DNA of 64,000 nucleotides, taken from NCBI GenBank assembly GCA_963575745.1, contig CAUYUJ010018649.1, positions 107,123 through 171,122 of the forward strand. The letters run 5' to 3'. The number at the start of each line of letters is the position of its first letter. The stretch's first letter is position 1. This DNA comes from Prorocentrum cordatum. Taxonomy: Eukaryota > Sar > Dinophyceae > Prorocentrales > Prorocentraceae. Position numbers and translations under genes: made by a program. Shown in pieces: positions 41,045-53,200 of this stretch. The notes beneath the pieces were generated by a model that was not told where the DNA came from, ran no database searches, and saw nothing but the letters and a program-made list of their open reading frames with translations.

Positions 41045-41665
41045 GCTGGCGCTGGCACGGTCATCTTGGCGCTGGCGTTGTGGCGCTAAAGCGCAAAGGT
41101 ATGTAGTATTGTTGGTGGTGCCATTGTTGGCGTTGGCATTGCTGACGCTTGCGATGGAACGATGATGCTGGCGCTGGCACGGTAATGCTGTCGCTGGCAC
41201 GGCAATGCTGGCGCTGGCACGGTAAACATGTTGGAGTTGGTTTTCTTGGCGCTGTCGCTGGCACGGCATTGCTGGCGCTGGCACGGGAAACATGTTGGTG
41301 TTGGTTGTATTGTCGCTGTCGCTGGCACGGCAATGCTGGCGCTGGCACGGTGAACATGTTGGCGTTGGGTTTGTTGGCGTTGTCGTTGGCACGGCAATGT
41401 TGTCGCTGGCACGGGAATCTTGTTGATGCTGATTTTGTTGGCGTTGTCGTTTGCACGGCAACGTTGGCGTTGGCACGTTGCAAATGTTGTTGGATTTGCT
41501 GTTGCCGTCGTTGGCACGGCCATGTTTGCTTTGGCACGGTAAACATATTGGCGTTGGTTTTGTTGGCGTTGTCGTTGGCAGGGCAATGTTGGCGTTGGCA
41601 CGGTAATGTTGATGTTGGCATTGCTGGCGCTGGCACGGTACCCCCGTTGCTTAAGTGGCACGGCG
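41045..41665. repeat. minisatellite GGCGCTGGCACGGTAA(T/A), higher-order period about 60 bp
   Basis: Short units GCTGGCGCTGGCACGG(C/T)A are grouped into blocks of about 60 bp ending in AACATGTTGG(C/A)GTTGG. On the minus strand this gives CQRQ/ASASIAVPA peptides that should not be read as protein. Confidence 0.93.
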
Positions 41666-42061
41666 ACGTTGGCGTTGCCACTTGCGTTGCACGAGCCCAC
41701 AGGGAACAGCGAGGGGGAGAGAAGTGAAGTGAGACGCGAGGCGGGTTAGCAACCCGATCCCCAATCGGCCTCATGAGGACGGTGACCCCATCGGGTGGCA
41801 TGACCAGACGTCGGCACGAGGGCCCACGGGGACGTTGATCCCACAGAGTCAACGATGGTGGGTCCCCAGGGTCGTACAGCAAAATGCCGAGACTGCCCCA
41901 GCGATGTTGATGATAACGTTGGATGTTGGTGATGCTGATGGTGATGATGATGGCGGAGATGCCGATGATAGTCGTCATGGCCCTTGTCATGCTGACATAG
42001 GGTCTCGGTGCTGATGGGCACATCACTTTTCATATTTTGTTCAATGCATTGCGCAGAGGTT

Positions 42062-45000
42062 TTATCCAACATCCTCTGCTGCGTATGCGCCCACCTCTGC
42101 TGAGGTGGGCTTTCGGTGGCCCGCTTTATCTGCGGACTCAAACGCCAGGCGCAGCCATGCGCCCAAATAATACTGCGCTGCGCGTGGGCCATATCGCTCT
42201 GTGCCCACGCGAACAGATCGAAACGGCCTGCACCTGCCATGGTTGACGTTGCAACAGTGCACACGGACGCCAACTGCTTGCAGGCCAGATGGTAACATGT
42301 GGGCCTCTCTCGTGACCCGCTGGCCCTCGATGAAATGCGCAATTGCCTCCGCGCCAGCAAGCAATCCATCTCCCACGGGCGCTGGAGGGGGAACTGCAGG
42401 GGCGAGCTCGTCAACCTGCTGGCCGTCATCGCCCACGACGTCGTCGTCGCCAGCGGCGTCGTCGCCGACGACGTCATCCTCGAGCGGGATAGGGCCCATG
42501 ACGGCGTCATCGATGATACCGTCACGCGGCGCATCCACACCGTCGTCCCCGACCACGTCACCAAGAATAGCTGGCACATCCACTTTCAGTTTTTTGGCAG
42601 GCATGTCAACTATTGCTGCAACATCATGCTCGCCATCTCCTTCCAAGGAGCTCAGAATGGCAATGTGCCTGGCAGATTTCTCGCCTGGCACGGCTTTGGA
42701 TGGATCCTTGAGGAGCAATCGAAAAAACGAATCGGGCTCAGATGATTTGAAAGGCTTGGCCCCCTTGTTCAAAAGGGCCCCCAGCGAGAGCAGAGCTAGC
42801 AAGTAATGTTTCCTACCAACATGCATGTTACGAGAATCGTATGTCACAGCTCCGTCGTACTTCTCATACGCAACAACGTGGGCACACGATGTCCACCCAA
42901 GTGCCTCGAGATGGTCCAACAGAGACAACGTGGGCCATTGCACTCTGGAGCCAGTAGGCGCTGCAACCCGAGGCTCACATAAATCCAAACAGCCTTCAAT
43001 ATCGCTTGGCACTGCCTGCCGTTCCTTCAAGTTCTGTCTACACTCAAACGACGCATCCATGAATTCAAAGAAATCGAACGGCCCTGGACCCTGGACAGGA
43101 TAAGCGTGCACAACATCGGACTCCAATGGCTTACCAACCCATCGCTCCAAAAATTGCACATGTATAACGAAGGAGTCCGTGTCGCTGGCTTGCGTGTTTA
43201 CAGTATGCACAAGTTTTGCGCGGACTTCAAGCTCAACACCTGCATGTGCACGCATGGAGGCTCGTCAACTTCATCGTCACCATGGCACTGGAACGAATAG
43301 TAGCCGTACTGCACAAGCAATTTGGGCAGATACTCTGCAAGCAAGCTCGCCTCTCCGACAGCAAATCCTTCGACGTGCTTTTTCTTGGGACCCCGCCGTG
43401 GCGCACCACCGCAACCGCCACCGCTACCTCCTCCTCCTCCTCCTCCTCCTCCATCGTGTGGCTCATCATCCTCTGGGCCACCTGGCTCATCATGTTCTGC
43501 GTCACTCAGCACGCCGTCAACATGTCCACCTGCACTCGGCCCTGCACCGTCATCGCCACCGCCTCCAGAGCCAGGCGCACTTGCGGGGGCTGCCATGCCA
43601 TATCGCATGCAGCTCAAGTGCGTTGCCGTGTATGTTCTGGCAATAGCTCGAGATCGTTTCAGGCGAGATGGCGCCATGAGCGTAGAAGCTGCCCTTGGCG
43701 GTTGCAGCACTGACTTAGCGTTGGCCCAGTTCGTGCCAATATTTACGTTTAGAGCGCTACAGAAACCACGGATGTCCTCAAGATTATTCTCGAGCCTGGT
43801 GGAACTGGCGATCCAAGGAAAGGTGCCCCGCCGAGCTCGCAAGTGGCGGCGCCTAGCCACGGCATGGGGGCCCTCGGCAACAGTGTCATCCAAAGGCGGA
43901 AATCGAATGGAATCGATTTCTGCCTCCAGCTGAGGGCTGATGTTTTCCCCCCTCTCGTTGATGTTATCTCCTGCAGCACGCAATGGCGACCCTGGTCTCA
44001 TGATGGCCAGAGTCACGGAATCATGGCAACATTGCGGATGCGCATTGAACAAGTCAATGCATCTTGATTTCATGCCAGGCGTATGCAACCTCCCCAAGAT
44101 GTAAGGTAGATCGTTCAAGAATTTGAGCTTCAAGGACCCGGGGGCGAACGTGCTCCTCGCCAAGCCTTGGGCTTGGCGCAACAGTTGCTGGTCGGGGCCG
44201 AACCTGCCCCCCATCCAAGCATTGGCCTCGTTCAGCCCAGCCCTCAACTTAGACATGCCGTACTCGAAAGCAAAGCCTAGCACGCAACCAGATCGAGTGC
44301 AATTGATGGCCTCACCAGAATCCCACAGATGACGATGGCAGGGGCAGTACCCTGCAAAACGGATTAGATCATTGAGCCACGAATTGAACCACATCACGAC
44401 TTGGAATTGGAAGGTGAACGATTGACAACTCATGGCCCCAAGAACTATATCCAGACGGGTTTTGTCACGAATATCCCCAAATGCAGCTCTGGTGATGTGG
44501 CCCCTGGCCGGCCAAATGAAACCGTCCAAGCAGGTCAGCACATGATAAAGTTTCTGCCACCTCCACTCCGCAAAACTAGGCACATTCGACACCGATCCCA
44601 CAAGAGCAGCTAGACCATGCAGTCCTTGTGCTCTCCAGTGCGTCTCTAAAGTGTGCCGTGCACCCTGGGGCGCATATTCATTCACATGCACGCGCGCGCC
44701 TAGTTTTATATGTCCCACCTCCTACTCCTACTTCGTACTCCTACTTCTTACCTCCTGCCTCCGACCTCATCCCACCTCCTACCTCCTGCTTCCTACTCCC
44801 CCCTCCCGCCTCCCACTGGCCTCGGATATCCTTCGTCCTACCAGCTTCGAGGTGCATACCAGTTGCAGTCTGCATCGTACGCCACTCCTACCTCCCACGC
44901 CGTGCGTCTCACCTCGTCTGGTCTGTCCCCTCCTGTCTCGTACCTCCTGCCTTCGGCCTCTCACCGTTTACCTCCAAGACTTCTGCCAACCTCTTGACTC

Positions 45001-46746
45001 GTTCTTTCTACCTCCTCCTCCTCCTTCCTCGCGCCATCGTCCGAGCTCCTACCTCTTATTTCGTGCACCCTACCTCCTATCTCCTGCCTGCCACCGCGAA
45101 TGGACCCCAGGGTTCCCAACGTTTTCAAGGGGCGGCGGAAGGCAGGAGGTAGGAGGAGGGAGGAGGAGGGGCGTAAGAGGTAGGATGGAGACGCTGGCAA
45201 TTGGGGGGTGGCGTGGATTCGAACGAATACGAACCCCATCTCTGAAGAGCGACGCCAACGCCTTGATCCTCACGAGAAAGCGTGGGAACCACACAAGGGT
45301 ATTACAGCCGCACCTGATAATATTATCCACCTTGTGCCTCCAGCCAGGAATAACAACGGCACGCGGCAGCAACAGCTGTCGCCTGGCAAGCACAAACTCG
45401 GCGCCAAGACACTGATAAAAATCAGGCAGACAGTCGCTCATTTTGGCGACCATGTATTATGTCCCCATATCGGAGACCACGCCGCGCACGCGATCGAGAA
45501 CTTTGCGCGTGACAGTTGCATTGCCGCCAAACACCAAGTGAATCTGCCACAATAGCGCAGCAGTCTTGGCAAGTGCCGAAAGCTGAGTTCTCATAAGAAG
45601 AACTGGGGCAAACATCCTGGAAAGAAACTCTCGGCCTGCAACGCGGACACGGTACGAGGCAGCTTGCATCTCCCAGCCTCTGCCTTGCGGACTGGAATCA
45701 ACATACAGGTAGATGTCAACCTCATTCCAATTCATTGTGATGAATAGTTGTCTGGTCAGGCGCATGGCAGTCCAGTCTGCTCTGACCCTGGCCGTGCGCA
45801 AGGTCTCGTACCTGATCAATCTCAAGCTGCGCTTTAATTCGATACGATCGAACCGTCCACTCTCTGAGAACAGCCTGCTCCAAGCGATCGCTCCTTTAGC
45901 GGCGTGCCTGAGCGATCTCAGAGTGCAACTGGCATCCAGCCACGCCAAGACCAGAGAAGCATTTACAGAGTGGCGCCGTGCTCCTGGCGCGACGCCTGCC
46001 TCAAGGGCTGGCAGGGCAGGCGCGTGCTCCGCATGCCCTCGTCGGAACACTTTCAAGATAGAAGGCCGCGGCCCGAACCTCAAGGTTTGCTTCATTCGCT
46101 TCGTCACCACATCGCAGCAAACCAACACTTGCATCATTCCCATCAGGCTCACAGCGAACGATGGACATAGAACAACGGGTCCGCACATGGTGAGGTCCCC
46201 ATGCGCAACACGGATTTGCTCAACGTGTTCATCCCAGCTCCCGCGCACAGCATCTCCCTCCAAAGATCTGCACATGCATATCTGCCCTTGCAGTGCGTCA
46301 AGGGCAACATTCAGGTTCACTGCATCGGGGTCGCAAGCGCGAGCCTCAAGCAACTCGATGCATGTTACAGCTCTGTGCACCAGAACACCGTGACAAGCTT
46401 TACCTCGCAGTGCCGCCGACGATCTTCGCACAATGAGCTGATCGAGCTCGCCAGGGAAGCGCCCAGAATCCCGCAGGGGGATCAGCTCCCAGTGGCCCAG
46501 GACAGCGCCGAACAGCCAATGCTGTCCGTCTTCAAAGCGGACGCCCTCGGCCCCCGAATACTCGCAGGCGAACGGGCCGCCGCGCACGCCGAAGACGAAC
46601 CAGAGCCCGTCGGGCCCGCGAAGGATCTCTCGGCCCCGACGCCTCCGCCGGCCCGCCGCTGCAACCACGCCGTCGCCGCCGACGGCCGCGCCCTCCGCAA
46701 GGGCCTCGTCGCCGACGACATCGTCGTCCATTCTTGCGACGCACAC
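42062..46746 (-). pseudogene. large dinoflagellate multi-copy gene, possibly transposase-like, decayed
   Basis: Three coding blocks read leftward. Block 1 (46746-45220) ends with DIYLYVDSSPQGRGWEMQAA, VRGVVSDMGT, an in-frame TAA at 45457-45459, then MVAKMSDCLPDFYQCLGAEF and VVIPGWRHKVDNIIR. Block 2 (about 44650-43220) has PSFAEWRWQKLYHVLTCL, CPCHRHLWDSGEAINCTRSG, LNDLPYILGRLHTPGMKSRC and a Gly-rich spacer. Block 3 (about 43215-42062) has FVIHVQFLERWVGKPL, DGAVTYDSRNMHVGRKHYLL, VHCCNVNHGRCRPF and YYLGAWLRLAF. Blocks 2 and 3 join only through a one-base shift at 43215. I recall many such unnamed proteins in dinoflagellates. YVDSSPQ and VSDMG could be the first two acids of an RNase-H-like fold; that is inference. 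Confidence 0.55.
44650..45218 (-). other. probable intron, CT-rich
   Basis: Between coding blocks 1 and 2 lies CTCCTAC/CCTCC-rich DNA with no coding character on the minus strand. Exact splice sites are not certain. Confidence 0.45.
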
Positions 46747-47488
46747 TGAGGAAACACAACTGTGCGAAGCCCGTTTGGGTCAAAACGAGTTTGGGCAGAA
46801 ATGGTCACGGAGGAGGAAGGAGGAGGAGGGGGAGGAGGCGCACCCCAAACAGTGAGTGACACGAGCGGGCATTGTTCGGGGGGGAGTTGTGGAAGAACGG
46901 GGCGCTGACCCCTTCCCGTGGGTCCGTGCCCCAAGAAACGCCAGGACCCCAACAGTGGATTCAGCATTTCACTTGAGACATCCGCACACCATGCCACCCG
47001 TCATTTCGGACATTGTCTCAGCTTCGCATATGGTTGGCTGCAGCGCTTGCAAATAGAAGGACAACCGCTTGAGACATCCTGACATTGTGACGAGCCACTC
47101 CGACCGAGCCCTCTACGCGTTGACTCGGCCACACGACCTGCGAGCGCAAGTGATAAATTCACGCCGACCAGCCCCGATGGGACGTGGTCATGTGGCTTGT
47201 AAGCAGGGACATGCAAACCTGGTGTGACCAAATCGCGATTAAGCGGGAACCCATTGTTGGATTTGATTGTGTGTTGCTTTTATTCGTTGGGGGGCGAGCA
47301 GGGGGCGGACTTCCGCGTCGTTTACCATCGACGGTGAGTTGTTGTGCTTTTTCGTGTTCGCATTGTTCATCGTTGTGTGGCTGTTGTTTGAGATGCGCAT
47401 TAGTAAGTTTAAAATCTCGTGATTGCTCTTAGCGCGCAGGGATCTTTTTATGGGAACCTTTTCCCTTTTTATGGGAACCCCCCGTCGG
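46747..47488. other. intergenic, no gene recognised
   Basis: A GGAGGAGG tract lies at 46808-46840. No frame has a motif. T-rich patches (47340-47480) are present but no promoter is claimed. Confidence 0.45.
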
Positions 47489-47570
47489 TTCACAGAACCC
47501 CATCCCATTGACGGGAAAGTACCCTTAACCCTTGGAGAGTGTCTAGCCACTCCCAGGTGCCATGCGAAGC
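47489..47570 (-). repeat. dispersed repeat, inverted partner of 27040-27126
   Basis: GTTCACAGAACCCCATCCCA, TTGACGGGAAAGTACCCTTA and ACCCTTGGAGAGTGTCTAGC are the reverse complement of 27040-27126 apart from a short insertion. Just upstream are two TTTTTATGGGAACC units. Confidence 0.85.
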
Positions 47571-50500
47571 CCGCTTCACTTCGGTTGCCAGTCGCGTCCT
47601 CCGCGCCGGGCTTGCTCGCGTCTAGATCCCCCTCGCCGTCGCTGGGGCCATTGTCAGTCAGGCGCGGCGCCTTGGGGCACTTGGCGCTCTCCGCCTTCTC
47701 CATGTCGCACAGGTCGAGCTATGTGACCACGTGCTTCGCGCTGCCGCGGATCATGGATGGCGCGGTCGCGCATGCGCAGACGGCCCCCGCGCAGGTGGCT
47801 GCCCGGCCCCTCGGCGAGCACGCCCGTTGCCATCCGGCCGAGCGCCATCTGCCACTTTCGCTGGGCCTTCGATTCGCCTTCGAAAGCCGCCCCCTCTGGC
47901 CCGGAGCTGCGGGGATCGCTCTTCTGGACCTCGATCACCACGTTGTCCGCTCGCCTGAGAAAGAACTGCGGGAGCGCCTCGCCTCGCTCGAAATCCTCCG
48001 CCACCTGCCGTCTGCTGACGTCTGCGCCCAGGCAGCGCCAGCAGCTCGCTGCGTTGGAAGCGTGCGATGCAGCGCCCAGGCGATGTCGGAACCCATGCCC
48101 ATCTGCATCAACATCTCGATGTACTGCGCTGGCGACCGTGCGCCCACATTCTACGCCTCCTCAGCCCGGTAGTGCAGCGTCACGCAGCAGGCGCCAAACG
48201 TCGCGGCGCCCTCCCCGAGCGCCGCCGCATCGATTGTCCTCGACGTCTGCCCGCGCAGCCCCTGCCGCTTGAACTCCTGGGCTTCGCGGCGCCACTTCGA
48301 TTCTTCACTGGCCTTTGCTGATGCCCCCACCTCGCGCGGATCAGCTTCAGGCCCCCCCGCTTTGGCTGCGAGCTGTGGATGGCCTTGTTGACTCAGTAGC
48401 GCCACAGCATCTCAAGGGCCTGGCGCCCCGTCAATCTCGCGCCCACGAACGTCCCGAACTCGATCTCGCTAGACAGCGTTGAATTCATGGGCTCGCCGGC
48501 TTGGACGGCTGGGCCCGGCGCCCGCGACGCCCGCGAATTCGCGGCCGCCCCTCGACCGTCGCCGTCTGCAGTGCCAGTGCCCCTTGCTCGTCGCCTCGCC
48601 ATGCCAGCTGCCGCAGGCGCCGCCGTCGCTGCCGTTGGTGGCGCTGCTGCCGCGGATGCTGATGCCACCTTCGCTGCGCCGCCCATCTGGACTTCCTCCG
48701 CCTGCCGGGCTGGCGCTGCCGGGGTGGCGGACGACGCAGTCGGAGATCCTGGCGCCGCCGCTGCTGCGGGGGCCCCATTCCGGCCGGGGTGATAAGGGTT
48801 GTGGGAACTTCGGTCTGGCTCTGCCCCCTGTTGGCACGGCCGCGCGAACGCCCCGTTCGACGCCGGCCTGCGGAGGCCAGGCAGACGCGGTCGACGCCCT
48901 CCGCCTCAATGCTTGCCGACCTAAATGCCCTGCAACATCATCGAGCCGCCCTGCGGCGCAACCGCGCCCGATGCGATGTCACGCCAGCGCGAGATCGGCA
49001 CCTCGAACAACAACGCCGCCTCCGCATTGGCAGCGCGTCGCCCGCGTAGCTGTGGCCGACCGCTGCCAGGCAAGCCGCCCGCCCATCCGCTCGGCGACTG
49101 CAGGCGGTGGCGATCGTCGCGGCCTAGTCATGCGCCCAAGGCTACGTTTCTCGCCGTCAGCCCCTTCCCGCTGGTTCCCTCCGCGCGACGACAGATGGCG
49201 CGAGTGCGCTGCTGACGCCGGCGCGCCGTCGCCTCCACCGCCCCATTTGTTTGGTGACTTCCGTAGGCTCGCCTACGCCATGCGCGTCTTGCTCGCTGGA
49301 TCGTGATTCTGCCGGGCCGCCCTGGCCGTCTTCTGCTAAGCCTGGGTCGCCCCATCGCCGTCCGCGCTCAGCTCGATGTCGCCGGCGCTGAGCCGCTTGG
49401 GGAAGCTGCGCGCGGCGCTCACCGCGCGCGGCGCCACCTCCATCGACTCCGCAGATGCTGCCTTGACAGCGCAAACGTTGCGGTCGCGCAAGATCAGGGC
49501 CACGCTGAAGCGATCCGCTCGCGGCGGCACCTCGAAATCTCAACTCGTCTGCGCGCGGGCGACGCCCGTCACCGCGCTCGCCTCGACGGCGCCCTGCTCG
49601 TCGCGGGCCAACGCGCAGCGCGGCTTCGACGCGGCGTCGCCGATCTGGCGCGCCGCGCGACACTCCGCAGGCGGGGCGCGCAGCGCCTCGCGCGCGGCCC
49701 GCGCCTCTTGCGTCGGCCCCTGCAGCGCCGGCGAGCCTCGAGGACCGATCGGCTGTGATCCAGCGACGGCGTCTCCTCTCGAGCTCCTTCGGTCTGCGCC
49801 CGAAGATCCGGTCGCCTGTCGCAGACTTCGAGAGACGCGTCGGGAGCTGCGCCGTCGTTCCCTCGTGGAGGCTGCGCTCCTCCAACCGCCGCTGCAGGTC
49901 GACCGCGCGGATTTCGGGATGCAAGACTTGATCGGCCGCGTCAGGCGCTGGCTCCGCCTCTCCCGGCGATGCCGCTGCCTCGGGCGCCGCCACGGCGCCT
50001 TGAGCATGTTCCTGCCGGACCTGCCGCTGCCGCGGGCAGCCCTGCCTCGACCCCCACTCCACGATTGCCCGTCAGAGCGGTCTGCCCAAGCTGAGCCCGA
50101 GGCTCCGTCCGCGCCAAGAAAGCGCGCGCATCCTGCCCGCGCCGCGCGAACCGCGGCGTCCGCGTGCCATTCGACGACGAAGATCTCGCCGCCCAGGGCA
50201 TCTTTCGCCCTGCTCCGGCAGATCGCGTTCTCGCCGTCGCCCTTCAGGCGCGTCGCGCGGCCCCCGCTCGAACCCGACCGAAACTCTGCGCCGACGCCCG
50301 CTATCTGCATCAGGCCCGCGACGGGCTTCTTGATCGTCGGCCCCTCGGAGGAGGCAAGCTCGACAAGCGCCGCCTGTGCTTTGCAGCCACCGCGGGCGCT
50401 CGCGCCGCTCCATCGAGCGGGGTCACCCGCTGCCGAGCGCCGCGCAGCACTGGACTGTCTAGCGACCCTCGCGGGGCTTGATCCGCCCGGGCGCCCCCGG

Positions 50501-51140
50501 GGCAGCGGCAAGCATCTGCCGCCGCGCCGATCGTCGCGAAGATCTCCTTGGGGCACTCCGGCGCGGGGCGCTCGCCGCGCAGCGGGCTCGGGCCCCAGAG
50601 CCCGAAACCGTCGGTGTCCGTCTGACTCCTCGCGCTGGGCGCGACGCACCTTTGGTCCTCTTCGAAGCGGACATCATGCAGCAGTCGTCATCATCGAACT
50701 ACATGCGCTCGCTTGCGTCACAATCGCTCCCCGTGCCCGACTCGATCGCCAAGACGCGCCCGTCCTTAATGGCTGCTTTGAACGCTTGTCTCTCATTTCT
50801 TGATGGATGCGCCCACAGCATGCGGGGCCAGTGTTCGACAGTCATGGACGCTGCGACCTGCGATGCTGCATCCGAGGGGCATTCCCGTGAACTGGTCTGT
50901 TTTGTCTCGCCCGTTGGGATCGGACCATGGCCGCGCCCCCAACGCTGAGCCTTGCCGCGTCCTGGCCGGGAGCACACCTCGCAATTGCCTTTGCCTCTTC
51001 CTTTGCTGTGGTCGCTCCCGCCGTCCGCCCCCGATGACGGCGTCGATGGCCGTCGGCGACGGACGTCCCGAGCTCGTCGTTTGCATGCCTCCCGGCAGCA
51101 CTTTCTCAAATGCGAGCTGTTCGGACGTCGCTCGTCGCCG
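47571..51140 (-). pseudogene. decayed large gene of unknown function with in-frame stops
   Basis: Coding character can be followed leftward through several frames. First is NCEVCSRPGRGKAQRWGRG, WAHPSRNERQAFKAAIKDGR and GSDCDASERM, then TAG (50699-50701), then FDDDDCCMMSASKRTKGA. Next come VELASSEGPTIKKPVAGLMQ and GGEIFVVEWHADAAV (50350-50150). These are followed by VLHPEIRAVDLQRRLEERS and KSATGDRIFGRRPKELERR (about 49920-49780). Then STLSSEIEFGTFVGARLTGR and QALEMLWRY with TGA (48393), then SKWRREAQEFKRQGLRGQTS and FGACCVTLHYRAEEA with TAG (48151). The same frame continues with SPAQYIEMLMQMGMGSDIAW. Last is VAEDFERGEALPQFFLRRAD and MEKAESAKCPKAPRL. The order suggests one gene with stops and frame changes. 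No family is recognised. Confidence 0.45.
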
Positions 51141-51489
51141 TGCGGAGCGACTCTTCTTTTTTTTTTTTTTTCATGAGATCTTGGGCATGAGCTAGCGCGG
51201 TCGCAACGATTCATCTTGCCCGCCCCGCGCTCTCCACTGGCCAGCTCGTATTATGCCGACGCCTCGTCCCAGGCCAACAGGGCGTCAGCGAAACGCGGGT
51301 TGGCGCGATAGGGTCACGCCGCCACGTTGGGTTCAGCTCCGCCGACAACATCTGGGCATGATCCCCCGCCAAGCCCGTTCGGCATTCCTTGTGCGAGCAA
51401 CGCGCTGCCTCGAGACCGCTTCCTCAGTGAACCAGCGTCTCATAGAGGCTGATCCCTTGGAGACACCATGGGGAACGAGATGGGCCGCG
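51141..51489. other. spacer left of element 2
   Basis: This includes a T18-type run at 51155-51172. No gene is seen. Confidence 0.45.
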
Positions 51490-51494
51490 AAATT

Positions 51495-51626
51495 TGGCGG
51501 AAGTTATGCGGATGCGTGGGGAAAACGTATATTGGGGCTCTTGTTCCTCCAACGCAGCTCGAACAAAAAAGGCCCGCGGGCACGCTGGGAATTGATGGCG
51601 CCCGAATCGCACAAGATCCCGGGCAC
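51495..51626 (-). repeat. 3' LTR of element 2
   Basis: This is 132 bp, matching 57407-57538 with scattered substitutions and balanced single-base indels. On the minus strand it ends ACTTCCGCCA, followed by AATTT. Confidence 0.9.
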
Positions 51627-51779
51627 GCCGCCTGGCCGAGCGGGGGCGGGCGGTGAGCCCGCTCCGCCTCGAACACCCCTCGGGGTCACCACTCCCTCCA
51701 GGGTTCTAGAAAGTGAAATTAAAACCCGCAGCGCCTCGACGCAAAGTCGCGGAGGTCTAGGCTCGCGCCTGCGGCGCAT

Positions 51780-52996
51780 CTAAACAGCGCACAGCTCAAG
51801 GCCCCACTCGGGCCATGCCCCTTGTTCTCTCGGCCCCAAAGGCTTGAGACGGGGGCTGGTCGTCCACCAGGTATGCTTGACCTGGCTCTGGGTGGCAACC
51901 GTCCTTCTGCGGTCGCCCGTCTTTGACTTGAGCTTCGCTGCTGGCTCGCTCAACCCCTCGATCGGAGCATGAGGCTGCCTCCCGCCGTCGCCACCGCGTG
52001 GCAGGGCGCCCGTGCGGAACCAGCTCGGCCTTGCACGCGGGCAGAAACAACAAATTAAGGAACATCCCAGCAAAACAAGCAGGAGTCCTAGGCTCACGCC
52101 TGCCATTAGCACAGTCAGGCTCACGTAGTCGCCCTCAGTCGCGACTCCCAGCGTGGTCACTGGAGCCAGCGCGCTCTCGTCCATCTCCCGCGGTGCCTCG
52201 CGCAGCTCGGTCGAGCTTCCCTGCGCCGCTGTGGGGAGTGACGCGGCCACTGCAAGCAACGCCTTCAGCAAACTCGACTGGGCCTGGAAGTCGGTCGGCA
52301 CGGCCCCGACTCCAGCAAACCTCGAGGCCACTGGCACGGGCACCCCCTTCAAACCGCAGCTCTCGCGGAGCCACTCAAGGCGTGTCCTCGGCAACGCCAT
52401 GGTGCCAAGATCCGCCAGGTTGTTCTCGCCGCCCACAGGCTCGATGGTGATGGCCTTCTTGGCCACCAACTGCTGGATCCAGAGCGTCTTGGTGGCAAGG
52501 TGCTTGATCCGCCCAGCGCCTCGACGCCTCGCCAGCGCCCTCGCATTCGAGCTGTCGCATCGACGGCTCACACGCACACTGTCGCCCATGAACGTGAAGA
52601 CGCCTGCAGCACAAGTCCTTCGCTGAGACCTCAAGCTCCCGCGCGCCACTCGGCTTCGCAGCTGCTAAGGGACTGCGCGTCTCAGCTGATCCCGAGCATA
52701 GGACACCCGCGCGCGGTGATGTGCGCGCTGGTCTGGCTGTTCCGCCCCTTCGCGTCGCCTGCCCAGTCGGAATCTGTCCACGCGACCAGGCAGACGATGC
52801 CATGCGGCGTGGTGGGCTTGGCCATCCTCGCGCCCAGGCCCCCCGCGCCCTTCAGGTACCTTGCCGGCCCCTCGAGGGATCGAATGCCCGTCGCGCGGGG
52901 CGATGAGATGCACGAGGTCAGGTGGTTGATGTCGAACTGAGCATCTTCACGGTCCTGCAAGTAGAACAGCAGGCACATAGTCACGCTCCTGAACAA
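51780..52996 (-). pseudogene. RNase H and C-terminal membrane segment of element 2
   Basis: LTSCISSPRATGIRSLEGPA, KPTTPHGIVCLVAWTDSDWA and GRNSQTSAHITARGCPML carry the first RNase H Asp. A frame change follows, then CDSSNARALARRRGAGRIKH, TLWIQQLVAKKAITIEPVGG, NNLADLGTMALPRTRLEW with the later acids. Beyond the usual end of copia pol the same frame continues for about 180 codons. It includes SLTVLMAGVSLGLLLVLLGC and SLICCFCPRARP, one strong membrane helix with a Cys-rich edge, then a hydrophilic tail ending WPEWGLELCAV. Confidence 0.75.
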
Positions 52997-53200
52997 CTAG
53001 GCCTCGTCTGGGCTAAAATCGGGCGCGTCGTCCCTGCCTGTGCTGCGCGCCTCCGCCCCTGGGGTGGCGCGCGGGTTGGCCTCCTCAGGGCCTAGCGCCT
53101 CCAGCGCCTTCGTGAGGTACTTCCCGTTGGGCTGAATGTAGGTAGCCTCGGCCTCTCGCGCGCGCCGCCTCTTGAGAACCTCGTAGTCGGCACCGTCGCC

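Noticed and set aside
41061-42026. 321-codon minus-strand frame of CQRQ/ASASIAVPA repeats
   Set aside because: It is a translation of the GGCGCTGGCACGG minisatellite downstream of a real stop.
49376-50803. 475-codon plus-strand frame
   Set aside because: It is Arg/Ala-rich and antisense to minus-strand segments with balanced composition.
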